Shown piece by piece: positions 1-11,787 of a stretch of DNA of 64,000 nucleotides. The DNA lies in the NCBI GenBank assembly GCA_032717465.1, contig CM064657.1, forward strand, positions 18,633,732-18,697,731, written 5' to 3'. A program made the translations under genes and the position numbers. The notes beneath the pieces are model-generated. The model ran no database searches and was not told where the DNA came from. It saw only the letters and a program-made list of their open reading frames with translations. Position 1 is the first letter of the stretch. Each line of letters opens with the position of its first letter. This stretch comes from Coenobita brevimanus (lineage: Eukaryota > Arthropoda > Malacostraca > Decapoda > Coenobitidae).

Positions 1-465
1 TGCCAGTGAGTGAAAGCTTGAGTGATAAATGAATGTTTGACCAGTTTCATTGAACTTTCGATAGTTCCGCACTTATTTGCTTTCTCATCGCACTGCATGA
101 CCTTTCTAATGATGATAATGATGATGATTACGAAAGCATTAGCTGAGGAAATATAATTTCACTGAGTTTAGATAGTTTTCCATTCGATGACGACGTTGTT
201 CTCTTTAGGGAATTTGGGGACAAGTTACAAAAGTGAATGGTGAGGTAAACAGCAACAACCTAACAACGGATCTGAAAATGAATATAAACAGGGTGTATAA
301 CCAGGTCATACACTGCCCGCGGGTTGCATCTTTTGTCAAAAATCAATTATTGGGACCATTTATTGTTTCAAATCAAGTTTAAGGGAGGCATTCAATGTAG
401 ATGCCTTGGTCGGAATATTTCGCCTCCAGGTCCATCTATTTTCTTTTATCGCCCACTCTGAATGT
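1..465. other. Unassigned AT-rich sequence
   Basis: No gene, RNA or repeat family recognised. A short run of ATG/GAT triplets lies near 108-127. Confidence 0.4.
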
Positions 466-469
466 GTCG

Positions 470-905
470 ATGTAAGTAGGTGTTGGTTTGGGACGTTGGA
501 GTAGTTGGAGGTGCGTGTGTAAGTGAATGTGAATGTAGGTGTAAAGTGGGTGTTGTTGTCGATCAAACTCAGTTTGTGTGGCTGAATAGACCCAGCAACC
601 ACAAGCAAGCAACCACTCCTTCAGGACCGTTCCGTGCAGTAAGCCGATGTTCCCTTGCGGTTGACATCGCCTCGCCACGACGAAGTGGAAGAGGGCGTCT
701 GTATAGGTGATTGTGGGAGTAGGTGGGTGTGAGTGTTGGTAGATGAGTGCAATATGAGTGTGTGTGAGGGTCTTCATGATGTGGATATAGATGTGGGTGT
801 GAGTGACGTGCAGGTAACGTTGGGTGCAGGTGGAAGGAATTTTGGTGTGAGTGTGAGTGAAAGGTATGAATGTATCAATGAAAATGTGTAATGGAAAAGA
901 GTGTG
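470..905. repeat. Degenerate GTG/GAGTG-rich minisatellite
   Basis: The stretch is dominated by imperfect GTGAGTG, GGTGTG and GTAGGTG units, so it reads open in several frames on both strands. These open frames are low-complexity by-products, not genes. A segment at about 555-680 is a different, dispersed repeat. Confidence 0.55.
555..680. repeat. Dispersed repeat, also at 51075-51185
   Basis: The order of blocks AGACCCAGCAA, CAAGCAAGCAAC, GTTCC/GTCCC-rTGCAGT and TGATGTTC matches 51115-51185 in the same orientation, roughly three quarters identical by eye. No coding capacity. Probably a short non-autonomous element. Confidence 0.45.
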
Positions 906-1004
906 AGAAATGTGGCTGTCGGTTGGGTTGTAACTGGGAGATATAACAAGAAAAAAAAAAGATAAAGATTTGTCCTGAATGGTTGAAATGAAATACAAAA
1001 GTAA

Positions 1005-1395
1005 ATAGAAAGCGCTCGGAGAGTGCATACCTCCGCCAATGCCATTGCCATTGAAAAGTATCCGGATCCAGATCCGTGGATATAGGATCCAGATCCGGAA
1101 CCGCCCCAAAATTTATTAATTTCTTCCTTGGCTGATGGCCAACTCTTCTACAAAATTTCACTGAAATTCATCGAGAACTCTTGGAGATACTGTGCTGGAT
1201 ACTTCGGATCCTTCCCCCAAATTAATTAATTTCTTCCTTGGCCATGGCCCACCCTTCCACAAAATTTCATCAAAATCAGTTCATAACTTTTCGAGTAATC
1301 CTGCTAACAGACAAACAAACAAACAAACAGACAAACGCGGGGTAAAACATAACCTCCTTGGCGGAGGTAATGGGAAAATTACTTGTGGTCATGTA
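1005..1395 (+). repeat. Dispersed non-coding repeat, inverted copy at 24590-24835
   Basis: Contains GCATACCTCCGCCAATG, a GATCCGGATCC-like block, CCCCAAAATTTATTAA, a second similar unit from about 1195, then (CAAA)n and AACCTCCTTGGCGGAGG. The same blocks occur in reverse complement at 24590-24835. CCTCCGCC at one end and GGCGGAGG at the other look like short terminal inverted repeats, so a MITE is plausible. There is an internal duplication of about 120 bp. Confidence 0.5.
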
Positions 1396-1464
1396 AGAGC
1401 TCAGTCTGGTTAGTTTGCCTATCATTTCTTTATACACCAAACTTGGGTGGGAAAAAGAGGTTGG

Positions 1465-1657
1465 GATGATGATGATGATAATGATGATGATGATGATGAT
1501 TTTTTTTCCTACCTTTTTCCTCCTAAATGGGTGTACATGTCGAATGAGGGTGTAGGTGAGGGGAGTGTAGGTATGGATGAAGACTGGAGTGTGAGGTGTG
1601 TTGTGTTTATGTGGAGGAGGGGATATGTATGGATGTAAATATAGGACTATTTGGGTG

Positions 1658-1744
<87 letters not shown>

Positions 1745-1748
1745 GGGG
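1465..1748. repeat. Simple repeats (GAT)n and (GT)n(GA)n
   Basis: (GAT)n followed by a T run at 1465-1508, and a (GT)n tract running directly into (GA)n at about 1660-1748. The sequence between them is GTGAGGTG-rich. Open frames here encode only low-complexity CVCV/RERE strings. Confidence 0.85.
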
Positions 1749-2880
1749 GGGGAAGCGGGGCCGAAGTATATAAAGTCACTAAACTCTCTAATGCTCACGT
1801 TCTCTGTAGTATTTAATCCAGCTAACGACAAACGGTACTAGTCAGCTGAGATAAAGTCATAGTGTACGGTCACCATTAACCGTTTCTTTGTATGAAAAGT
1901 ATCTAGAGCTGGTGGGCTTTCCTGCCTCACGGGTTCTGGTGAATTGAAACAAGATGGTGAGTCTGGCAAAGGTGGCTTCGAAAAGTCGGTATTACCCTCA
2001 ACACAGCCATGATTCTTTTCCCTGGTTAATTCGTGCCACCGTCAAACGATTTTATACATACGAGAAGAGATCTTTGAACTGGAGGGGTTAGATGTAGTCC
2101 ACATATACTGTACATTTCAATTAGAAAGGGTTTTCTTTAGCTGCGGAATATCATCTAAGGGTGAATAAAGACGTATGAGGAGGCTTCAGTGGTTAAGAGG
2201 ATTCGATTCGCTGACATTCACTTCTTCATTGCGATAACATGTCTTGTATTTCATCACATATTTCAATCTCACCTCTGAGTAACTTTATACAAATAACATG
2301 TTTCAAACTCTAGGATTTAAATACTACATTGTAATTCCATTCTTCCTCCCCCACATAAAAAAAGGCATTTATTAAGTTGTATTCATTCGTCTGGAGCAAG
2401 TTGTTTGCAGTTCCATATTTGCATCATGAAGTGTCCCTTAGTTGCTATATTTATACATAGCCACCTATGTATATAAATATATAGCTAGAGTCAAAATAAA
2501 ACTGAAGTATGGTTCAAAAAACATGATCAGGTCTTGAAAGAAAAAAATAAGAAAGGCAGACCTGGAAAGATGGTTAATATACCATAGCCCAATTATCTGA
2601 ACTTGCAGTTGAAACCTGCTTGAGTTACAATGCATACAGCTGACTGGCTCACAGAATGAGGAGAATCCCTGTAACAGAAGTCTGTAATTCTTTACCAAAC
2701 GGACAAGGCGATTCCTCCTATAATTTAACAAGCTCTTCATCGGCAAATATTAAGATCAGTGACGCACTGATTCCAGCTGTTTTCTCCTAGACCTACGTTC
2801 TCAAGGAGAAATATTTTAGTACTAGATACATCTCAGGTGATTAACATTTGATTTTCGATTGGCAAATATTGGAGAAGAAT
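1749..2880. other. Unassigned sequence
   Basis: No recognisable coding sequence. A minus-strand frame at 2465-2746 has no family resemblance and no context supporting it. Confidence 0.4.
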
Positions 2881-3499
2881 CGAAATATGCCTAGTTAAGT
2901 GATAAGACAGACAGCCGCCCGAACGTCCCCAATAGCGTGTTTACTGCCGATCTCGCCAACCGGACATGGCGTCAGCACACCAAAACAAACTCAAAGGTAT
3001 ACAATTTAAAACCATAAATAGAAGTGGAAGCCTAACTGGAAGCGCTGAAACTTAACTGGAGGGGCTTCGCCCCTTAGACCCAACAATGATTTTAACCTAC
3101 CTAACCTAGTGCAAACTAAAATGTGCATTACGTAAAACTTGCGCCAAAACAGTATCGTGAGTTAAGAGCGTTCGTTAATCATGGCGCAATCGTCACGCGA
3201 CCTTGTGATGGCGAGGGTAGCTGCAGTCATAAAGCAAATCTTTATATACATCACACAGGAGACATCCATTAAAATATGATACAGGTTAGTAAACCTGCGC
3301 TTGGCGATTACATAAAAAAAAAATCACTTCATGATCCGTAAAACATAATATGATGTGCGCCGCATTACGTACTGTACAGTAATGGAACCCCCCATTTACG
3401 AATATTTTTATAGACCAACGTTCTAAAAAAGCCCGGTATGTACGCTAACCTATAAAAAATAACAGAGGATCCTGTCAACACTTCATTCCAACAGGAAAT
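2881..3499. repeat. Possible extra copy of the 3.5 kb repeat family
   Basis: 2895-2975 (GCCGCCCGAA, TGTTTACTGCCGATCTCGCCAACCGG) weakly resembles 3638-3690 in the same orientation, and an AACCTACCTAACCT tract follows in both. A perfect GGGGC-TTC-GCCCC hairpin sits at 3061-3073. This may be an older member of the repeat family that forms the large inverted arms. Confidence 0.3.
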
Positions 3500-4085
3500 T
3501 TGGAAATAGGACGTCACTGATCCAGATATTTAAAAACTCGTTATCTCAAGGTAAGTAATTTTGGTACATACGCAACACAGATGGTTACTTGTTGAATTCT
3601 GACTGCAAGAAGTAACTGGGAAAAAAAAAAATGGTCAGGCCGCCCGAGGCAGTGTTAACCAACGATCTCTCCGACTGGCCTCGTTCTTTACCCGCCATCG
3701 AACCGACTGGATGAGTCTGTGTATCAAATATGCTCAAACGTATGCAAAAGAAAGCACTAATAACCGTGTCAAAGCTATGGCAAACTTACTGATTTAACCA
3801 AGCCAAACCTAACCTAAGCTAACTTAATCCAGCCTAACCTAACTTGCGTTTGACAGCCAACTTTCACATTCAAAAACGTGTGTCAGGAACGTTAGATATG
3901 GCCAGCAACTGGTAGACGTCTACGGAATAATTACGCACTGTAAATCCACATTTATAGCTTTAAGAAGTAAGTTTATAAAAATGCCCAGTAGCTGTGGTAA
4001 TCCAAAAAAGAAAAAAGAAAAAAAAAGTAATCTGTGAAAGACTCATTATAACAGAAAATATGGAAAGGCCGCTCGCGTTTGATAA
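3500..4085 (-). repeat. Left arm of a large diverged inverted repeat (with 12255-12890)
   Basis: The reverse complement of this segment matches 12255-12890 through many anchors in the same order: ATGTACCAAAATTAC/GTACATACG, CTGCAAGAAGTAACTG, the AACCTAACC tract, GACAGCCAACTTTCA, GGAACGTTAGATATGGCCAG and TAAACTTACTT. Identity looks about 65-75% with small indels. The outer ends fade gradually, so no terminal motif or target duplication can be named. A TTAGG-like tract lies at 3788-3845. Confidence 0.65.
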
Positions 4086-5080
4086 AGGATTAATGAGAAA
4101 TCTTGTCATGTTTTCATGTTCAGTCTAGTTCCCTGTAGCTACCAGTAATGTTGACCTGTTGACAGCGGTTGGGGTGTTGCAAAACAGACTCCGTGGCACA
4201 GCAGTATGGCCAGTTTTGTTACCATTACAAAATTACTTCGTATTCAGTGTATATATATCTTCTTCTTGGAAATGGTGTTCCATACATACCCACGAAGTAT
4301 TTTTGTTCAACTCATCAGATCTACGGAGTTCATGGGAAACCGACAATTATACGAGTGGAACTAACTACTGAGTGTGCCTGTCAAAGCAGGAACTTAAATT
4401 TGTCTGAGTCTGTTTCGGATACCTATTTTATTACTGTGTTTCTCATACAACTGTTCACTTTCCCAGCCTAGGTCAACATCTGAGATTTGCACACACGCCT
4501 GTTAATATTACGTGTAGCTACAGGGCAGAAGGCTGGAAATGGAAACGCAAGCTTTCTGTTACACGAATTCTCCTCATACTGAGAGCCAGTCAATTGAAAG
4601 GATTGAAACCCATATAGCCTTCAGTAGCAAGATTCAGATTAATCGACTAAAAAAATAAAAAAAATGATTGTTAAGATGTAGGAACGAAAAAAGCGCACAA
4701 ACAATATATGTAAAAACACAGAAACAAGAGAGCATAACTTTAGGATAGGAGGATATTCAAAGTTTTAAACCCATTACTACACTCCACACTGTGCTAACAA
4801 AACGTTTGTAGTTGGTAAGATGTAGTACTGGGTATAAAACTCTGAGTCTCCCCCCGTTCCAAATGGTCTTTTGTCTGTGTTTTTTCCATGTCTTGTTTCT
4901 GCACTTTTTCGGCCCCACCTCTTGGCATTCATTTTTGAAAAAAGTTTTTGGGTTCTAGTTTATGATTTAAAAAATAATCTTGCCACCAAATACATATTAT
5001 ACATTACTAGAACCTAAACTCGTTTATGACTACACCCCCTCGGTGGCAGCTAGGCTACCACACACCTGTTTCTAAACAGG
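4086..5080. other. Unassigned sequence
   Basis: No recognised feature. Two overlapping short frames at 4159-4471 show no domain or homology that I recognise. Confidence 0.4.
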
Positions 5081-5084
5081 GATC

Positions 5085-5290
5085 TCTTCCTCCAGTGACA
5101 AATATCCCCCTCTGACCTGTTTTTCCCATGGTTTGGACCTGTTTTCCCTCACGGACCTCTTTACCCTCCTTGTTGTCTCCCTTGGATATATTTTCCTCAT
5201 GGATCTACATCCCCCACGAACACACTTTTCCCATAGACCTTTGTTCCACCATGGACTTCTTTTCCGTCCATTGGCCTTACAGTATGTGGA
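5085..5290. repeat. Degenerate ~20 bp minisatellite, opposite strand to 53335-53935
   Basis: Imperfect units of the form TTTTCCC-CATGGACCT-TTT repeat about nine times. The reverse complement (AGGTCCATGGGGGAAAA) is the unit of the larger minisatellite at 53335-53935, so both loci carry the same satellite motif in opposite orientation. Confidence 0.6.
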
Positions 5291-5489
5291 ATGGGACAAC
5301 ACGAATCCGGGAAGTTAAACATATCTGAGAAGGCCTCCGAATGATATAGAATGTTTAAGCTGTCACTTGCTTACCTGAAGGTTCAATGCTCCTCTAATAA
5401 CTTGTATGGAAGGAACATCCCCAATTGTTCCTAAGCATTTTGGTACATAACACACTCGTGTACGACTCCTCGTTTGGGGGTTACGGCGG

Positions 5490-5640
5490 ATGAAGAAGAA
5501 AGAAAGAAAGAAAGAAAGAAATGATTATGAAGAAGGAAGTCGATATTTTTAAGACCAGAGTTCTCGGCTTACACGAAGGTTAGTTGAATTTATTTATTTA
5601 TTTATTTATTTTTTATTTTATTTTTTTTTTTTTTTGGTCT
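5490..5640. repeat. Simple repeats (GAAA)n and (TTTA)n with T run
   Basis: (GAAA)n at about 5497-5521 and (TTTA)n followed by a T run at about 5588-5636. Confidence 0.85.
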
Positions 5641-5804
5641 CATACAGATGGCTTCACAAGCGTGTTCATGTGACAGCCCTTATGCCTTATGTACACTTCG
5701 TGACATTAGTGAAACCAGAGCCATCCCTACAAAGTATGTGCTACTGCATATGCTGATAAATGGAAAAAGTATTTCAGGCATTCTGTGTTGTTTTCCTGCC
5801 AGTG

Positions 5805-5851
5805 CACACACACACACACACATAAATATATATATATATATATATATATAT
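5805..5851. repeat. Simple repeat (CA)n-(TA)n
   Basis: A (CA)n tract runs into (TA)n just outside the left arm of the 5S palindrome. It may be the AT tail of the minus-strand 5S-derived copy. Confidence 0.8.
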
Positions 5852-5964
5852 TCATTCATTGCAAGACGCCATGCATCCCAGACGGGGTGGCCAAGGGCTT
5901 AGAGTTAAATGTTTTACAGAGAGGGGCACTAATCCTTCACCAACCCCACTTGACACGTAGGGAT

Positions 5965-6070
5965 GCCAACAGCATCTGGTGTTCCCAGGCGGTCACCCAT
6001 CCAAGTACTAACCAGACCCAACGTTGCTTAACTTCGCTGATCGGACGGGAAGCGGTGTACTCAACGTGGT
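5965..6070 (-). rRNA. 5S rRNA-derived sequence, left copy
   Basis: Read on the minus strand it carries the 5S body from about nucleotide 12 to the 3' end: CCGATCAGCGAAGTTAAGC (box A region), GGTCTGGTTAGTACTTGG, GGATGGGTGACC (box C) and the closing GTTGGC. The first ~11 nt of a normal 5S gene are missing, replaced by a repeat of GAGTACACC and then (TA)n. The internal promoter elements are intact, so Pol III transcription is possible. It is truncated and is better read as a 5S-derived element than as a functional gene. Confidence 0.75.
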
Positions 6071-6073
6071 GTA

Positions 6074-6276
<203 letters not shown>

Positions 6277-6357
6277 ATCCCTACGTGTGAAGTGGGGTTG
6301 GTGAAGGATTAGTGCCCCTCTCTGTAAAACATTTAACTCTAAGCCCTTGGCCACCCC

Positions 6358-6360
<3 letters not shown>

Positions 6361-6393
<33 letters not shown>

Positions 6394-6405
6394 CTCTTAA
6401 ATCCA

Positions 6406-6440
<35 letters not shown>
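6361..6440. repeat. (TA)n tracts between the 5S unit and the RTE LINE
   Basis: Two (TA)n tracts separated by AACTCTTAAATCCATGA. The same 17-mer recurs directly after the second tract at 6441-6457, where the LINE coding sequence begins. The 17-mer plus TA tract is therefore a short direct duplication. Confidence 0.8.
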
Positions 6441-6444
<4 letters not shown>

Positions 6445-6454
6445 TCTTAAATCC

Positions 6455-7315
6455 ATGAAGATCTATGCACACAATGTAAGAAGCCTCGCTGAAGATTACA
6501 AACTTGATAAGTTAATGGCTGAACTGGAAAACATTGGTTGGGATATTGTAGGTTTGAGTGAGACCCACAGAAAAGAAGAAAAAGTAATTCAGCTAAATGT
6601 CAGTGGCCACCTATTTTACCACAGAGGAAGGGAAAATGAAAAGAGTTAGTGGTGTAGGATTTCTAATTAACAGAAATCTTGCAGACAACATTATTAAATT
6701 CAGCAGTGCATCTGACAGAGCAGCAGTGGTTGTAATTAGACTGTGCAAAAAATATACCCTGAAAGTGATACAAGTATATGCACCAACTTCTCAGAGCTCA
6801 GATGAAGAAATTGAAACATTCTATAATGATATCTCCCAGATTATGGAAGAAGAAAAGACCACCTATACTATACTCATGGGAGACTTCAATGCAAAAGTTG
6901 GAAAATCAAAAAATGGAGAAGCATGTATGGGAAAATTTGGAGTGGGAGAAACGAACGAAAGAGGAGAAATGTTGGTAAACTTTGCAGAAATGTTTAACAT
7001 AGGAATAATGAATACATTCTTTCACAAAAGAACAGGGAGAAAGTGGACCTGGAGAAGCCCAAATGGAGAAACAAAGAATGAAATCGACTTCATTATAGCA
7101 AATAAGAATAACACGATCACAAATGTCACAGTTGTCAACAAAGCAAATATTGGAAGTGACCATAGAATGGTGGGTTGCACAGCAAGATTCAATTTCAAAA
7201 GTGAAAGAAAGAAGATGATTAAAGATAAAAAGATATGCCCATTAAAAATCAGCGAAAACAAAGCAGCTTTTCAGTTGGAAATAAGGAACAGATTTCAGGC
7301 TCTCAGTAATGCTGA
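6455..7315 (+). pseudogene. RTE LINE apurinic-type endonuclease domain
   Basis: Encodes the exonuclease-endonuclease-phosphatase fold that nicks target DNA for target-primed reverse transcription. Visible motifs in order are VRSLAEDYK, IVGLSETH (catalytic Glu), YAPTSQSSDEE, MGDFNAKVG (Asp/Asn pair), TWRSPNGE-T-NEIDFII, and the terminal SDHRMV with the conserved Ser-Asp-His. A single-base shift near 6640 splits the N-terminal 60 residues from the rest, and another near 7310 precedes the linker. The motifs are preserved, so the copy was active fairly recently and then picked up indels. Confidence 0.8.
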
Positions 7316-9244
7316 ATGACAGACTAACAAAAGTGCTAAAAGAATCAGCGGAGGTAGTAGGAAAACCTAATACAACCAAAGCCGGGAAGTATTCAGAGAA
7401 GACACTTGAGCTTATGAAAAAAAGAAAGGTAATGAAAGTATAAACAAAGAAAGATGAAATAGAACGAGCGGAATTAAATAAGCTTATCAACAAAAGACAA
7501 AGAGAAGAAAAAAGAAAGAGAAACATGGATCAAACCAAAGAAACCATCAAAAAAGGAAAAAGTCTGAAACAGGTCCGAAATAAAATGGCACTTGGAAAAC
7601 AACAAATTACATCACTAAAAGACAAAAACGGTGAAGTCATTAAATGCAGAGATATGATGTTGAAGAGTGTTGAAGAAGTTTACAAAGAACTGTATGCATC
7701 AAAGACAGTAATACCAATAGCTAACTTTTCTGTTGACACAAGTGAAATACTTGAGGTAACACCAGACGAGGTAAATATTTCTCTTAAAAATATGAAAAGA
7801 GGGAAGGCTCCGGGAGAAGATGGAATAGTAGCAGATTTACTGTTGGATGCAGGAGTAGAAGTACAAAATAGGCTTGCTCACTTATTTACCCAATGTATAA
7901 AACAGAAGAAACTTCCCAAACCATGGTATAATGCAGTTGTTATTCTACTTTATAAAAAAGGCGACTCATAAGACCTTAGTAGCTATAGACCCATTAGCTT
8001 GCTATCAGTCAATTACAAACTGTTCACTAAAGTCCTTACAAACAGAATAGCTACAAATTTGGAGGAAAACCAACCTCGTGAACAGGCAGGATTCCGAAGC
8101 GGGTACTCGACTACTGATCATCTGCACACAATGAATCAGCTAATTGATAAAACTACAGAATATAATAAACCATTGTGCTTAGGTTTTGTTGATTACGAAA
8201 AGGCTTTCGACTCAGTGGAGCACATAGCAATTATAAATTCATTGCGAGAACAAGGAGTGAATGAGAACAATGTAAAACTGCTCGGAAACATATAAAGAGG
8301 GAACTGCTACAGTTAAATTACATAAGGACTCAGAGAAAAGTAACATTGAGAAGGGCGTGCGTAAGGGACATACAATTTCACCAAAGTTATTTACAGCATG
8401 CCCAGAAAGTATTTTCAGAAAGCTAGACTGGGAAAAGAAAGGAATGAACATTCATGGAGAAAAGCTAATCCATTTAAGATTTGCAGATGACATTGTCCTA
8501 ATCTCAGAAACAGCAGAGACATTGCAAGAAATGTTAAATGACCTGAACAGAGAAAGTTTCAAAGTAGGGCTAAAGATGAACCAGAGTAAAACTAAAGTAA
8601 TGTTTAATCCTCAAACACCAAAGAGCGTCATAAGAATAAGTGGGGAAATTCTTGAAGAAGTTGAGGAGTACAATTACCTGGGACAAATACTAAAATTAAC
8701 GAAAGATAATGATAGCGAAATAAAAAAACACATTACAATTGGATGGAAAGCTTTCGATAAACATCGAGACATTATGAAAAATAGCTTGCCAGTTTGTATG
8801 AAACGAAAAGTATATAACGAACGTATAATTCCAGCTATGACGTATGGTTGTGAGACTTGGAAACTGACAATATCGATGGAAAATAAATTAATTCGTTCTC
8901 AGAGAGCAATGGAAAGGTCAATGTTGGGAATATCTTTAAGAGACAGGAAAAGATCAACTTGGGTGAGACAGCAGACTAAAGTCAAAGATATTATAGAAGT
9001 TATAAAAGAACAGAAATGGAGGTGGGCAGGCCATGTAGCAAGAACAAGGGATAATCGATGGAGCAAGAGGTTGACTGACTGGACACCAAGAGATTGTAAG
9101 CGTAGCAGAAAAAAGCCAGACACGAGGTGGAGAGATGAGATAGAGAAATTTGCAGGGAAAACGTGGCAAAGATTGGCTCAGTCAAGGAATTCGTGGAGAA
9201 GGTTGGGGGAGGCCTTTGTTCAGCAGTGGACTTGTAATGGCTGA
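7316..9244 (+). pseudogene. RTE LINE reverse transcriptase and C-terminal region
   Basis: The linker reads on from 7316 with a stop at about 7441. The RT contains KRGKAPGEDGI, YKKGDS, SSYRPISLLS, EQAGFRSGYSTTDHL, GFVDYEKAFDSVEH and the catalytic FADDIVLIS (about 8480). An in-frame TAA follows YKKGDS (7969-7971), and a frame change lies near 8290. The C-terminus has WRWAGHVART and a Trp/Arg-rich end typical of RTE/endonuclease-reverse transcriptase proteins. The damage (two stops and one shift) makes it non-autonomous unless some are assembly errors. Confidence 0.8.
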
Positions 9245-9247
9245 TGA

Positions 9248-9248
<1 letters not shown>

Positions 9249-9335
<87 letters not shown>
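9249..9335. repeat. (TA)n tail of the RTE LINE
   Basis: Uninterrupted TA directly after the TGATGATGA end of the element. Confidence 0.9.
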
Positions 9336-9339
<4 letters not shown>

Positions 9340-9525
9340 GGTGAAGGACAGAGTGGTTAGTCAGGGAGTCAGGGAGTGACAGTCAGTCACTGAACAAACG
9401 GTGAGCAAGTAGTAGCAGTGAGGGTGGAGGTAGTATGAGAGAAAAAACCCATAGTGTTTTGCAAATGTACCTCAGCTGTGCCTGAAAGAAATAAAACACT
9501 GAATTGTTGAGTGACCTTCATGCTG
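9336..9525 (+). repeat. Dispersed repeat with AATAAA, copy 1 (copy 2 at 29756-30075)
   Basis: Shares with 29900-30065, same orientation, the blocks GAGCAAGTAGTAG, GAGGTAG-ATGAGAGAAAAAAC, GTACCTCAGCTGTGCCTG and AATAAAA-CTGAATTG. The AATAAA at the same place in both copies, preceded by CAGT-rich sequence, is what an LTR or an element 3' end would show. No partner LTR or coding sequence was found nearby. Confidence 0.55.
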
Positions 9526-10060
9526 TCACACCTCATTTGTCAGTTCACCACCTGCTCCTGTGATGCGTGGATGTACGATTTTTTCGCCTGTGGTCATGCC
9601 CAAACACACATAGTTACACCCATTATCTCGATCCAGACAGAAAATATCATCTTTCTCCTCCCTTGCAAAACACACAACCACCCTGTTCACGATTATAAAT
9701 AAACACAGGCATAAACATAAAAGACATGAAAATAAAAAAAGTAATTTTTATTTGGTATCTTTACCTATTTGCTCAGGTTTGTTGCACTGTTTTGAATCAT
9801 TTTACATATTCTTTGCCTTTTACAAGCATAACAGAAAAGGTTTCTGTGTTCACGTGATGCTTTCGTGGGTGGAAAGAACTTCCTTCCCTTCCTGCTAATC
9901 AGCTCGTGCGAGGTGAGAATGGCAGGTCGTCTCGCAATTCTGACCGTGTACAGTGTTGGGAAACATCCAGCTGTACCCTTTTTCCTTACCCAGGCAGAAA
10001 ATATACTTTCCCACACTCACGACAGACAGACAGCAACATATAGTGCGAAAATAACAAGGC
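9526..10060. other. Unassigned sequence upstream of Tigger remnant
   Basis: No domain recognised. A CAGAAAATAT-C-TTTC block occurs twice (about 9639 and 9993). It may include the decayed N-terminus or 5' UTR of the Tigger element, but I cannot show that. Confidence 0.3.
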
Positions 10061-10063
10061 AAA

Positions 10064-11787
10064 ATGATAGGGAAAGGTGAAAGTGTTATTAAGGACGGCA
10101 TATTGGTTGCCGATATTTCTGCAAATTTCACGCTCCATTGCAAGCCACAGAATGGGTCTAGGAAGCTGGAATTTGCACTGTTAGGTGCGTCTGAACTTTA
10201 TCTTCATTGTGTCAAGAAAAAAAAATCAATTTTCAAAACTTCAGGAAATGGCCCCGGCGTCAGCCTGGGGTGCATGTAAAATTCCGAACCCATGGCCACG
10301 AAGGGGTTAAAAACCTGATTGATGCAGAAGGTCTATGTCTCAATCAGGTTTATAACACTGATGAAACTAGTCTCTTCTTCAGGTGCGTCCTGACTAATAT
10401 CCTGGCTGACGAGAAGAGTCCATACCTAGTCATTAGGTGAGCAAACAGCTTGTCTCTGCCTTGTGTTGTGCCAATGCAACAAGGTGTGCGTTGTCTGAAA
10501 CCTGTTTTAGTGGGCATGCAAAACACTCTGGGGGTTGATGGATAGTCTCCCAGTCATTTATTTCGACTATTTGAAGGTTTGGTTCACAGCCAAGATTTTC
10601 AATGAGTGGTTTTAAATTCATGCAGTAAAGAAGATTATTTATTATCAAAAATAGGATCTTAGCCTTGCCCTTTGACGAAGTGAAGGCTCTGCTGTGTCTT
10701 GACAATGCTCCTGCTCATCCTTCTGAGGAGTTGATTGGAAGGTCATATTAATATGAAGGTCATATTAAAGTAATGTTCTTGCCCCCTAATTTGACCTCCA
10801 TCTTGCAACGCATGGACCAGGGTACTATCACGGCAACGAAGCAACTGTACCAGAAGAAAAACGTGGTGGTTGTGTTCAAGGACGAGCAGGAGGCAACCCA
10901 TGGCGAGGACAGTAGGGGATAGAGGACCTCGGCCAACGTCAAGCTGTATTCCCTTAAATCTGTGATCTACAACTGGGTCGAAGCTTGGAGGGAACTCTCT
11001 TCACTCACGGTTGGAACAAGCTCCTCAACAGCGAAGAGGCCATTGCTGACTTCACTAGATTCCAAGCTCAGGACTTCATCCAACGAATGGAAGTTGCAGA
11101 ACAGGTAACTGAGAACACCATTCACGATTGGCTGGAAGTGGACCAGGGAGACCCTGGGTACCAGAGCGTGTCCTACCAGGACAATGTGTATGCAGTGGAA
11201 GAGGAAAAGGATGATGATGACGAAGCGGCGGATATTCCCATGCTCCGCACATCCGTGATGTGGTGAACATCATTATTGACTACTGTGAGCATCCTAATTG
11301 CTAGGCCATCTTTGTTGATGCCATATCCATCTACCTGTGAGTGGGAAGGGGAATTGTTATAAAGCTGCAGTCGAGAAGGATCACCAGGCAATACTCCATC
11401 ATGTCATCTTTCTGTCCGATGGCACCTGCCACTCCATCGTCCCAGCCGTTGACCTCCTCGCTTCAGCCTCAGTTATTCCAGCCCTCTACCTCATCACAAT
11501 GGCCTCATCCACCCCAGCCAGGCACCTCGGCCACTGTTTCTTCACCTCAGCCAGCCACCTCTGCCACAGCACCATCAGTGTCACAACCAGGCACCTCTGC
11601 CATGGCACCACTGTCTCAGCTTTTAGTCCCTTCAAGAGCGGTGAGTCTGCCAGAGTTCTTGCCCCAGTCAGAGGCATCTTTAAACCTCCACTTCACATCC
11701 TCTGCCATTCCTTCTCCAGTGCCAATACCAGCACCCTTGGCTGATATAGAGCCTGAGATAATCTTTGTGGAAACCATTCGCCACTAG
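10064..11787 (+). pseudogene. Tigger/pogo-type DDE transposase, decayed
   Basis: Translating the plus strand across frames gives the Tigger order: NQVYNTDETSLFF (first catalytic Asp, 10360-10362), RCLKPVLVG, LLCLDNAPAHP (second Asp, 10701-10703), MFLPPNLTSILQRMDQGTI (third Asp, 10814-10816), VIYNWVEAWREL, then DWLEVDQGDPGYQ typical of Tigger C-termini, an acidic stretch and a Pro/Ser/Thr/Gln-rich tail to 11787. All three acidic residues survive, but at least five frame changes or stops and a 17 bp duplication (about 10738-10767) break it. A DNA-binding N-terminus is not recognisable. Related to CENP-B-like transposases that cut and paste at TA sites. Confidence 0.75.

Larger units (their letters stand above)
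6441..9248 (+). mobile_element. RTE-type non-LTR retrotransposon (LINE), nearly full coding length
   Basis: One coding sequence, endonuclease followed by reverse transcriptase, collinear over 2.8 kb with several frame breaks. The 5' UTR is absent: the sequence starts at the codons for MKIYAHNVRSL, the usual endonuclease start. The 3' end is GGCTGATGATGA directly followed by (TA)n, as expected for RTE elements, which end in short tandem repeats rather than poly(A). No promoter or target duplication was identified. Confidence 0.8.

Noticed and set aside
436..1161. 241-codon minus-strand open frame
   Set aside because: Lies in GTG-rich minisatellite sequence and in a dispersed repeat; composition is His/Thr/Tyr low-complexity without domain.
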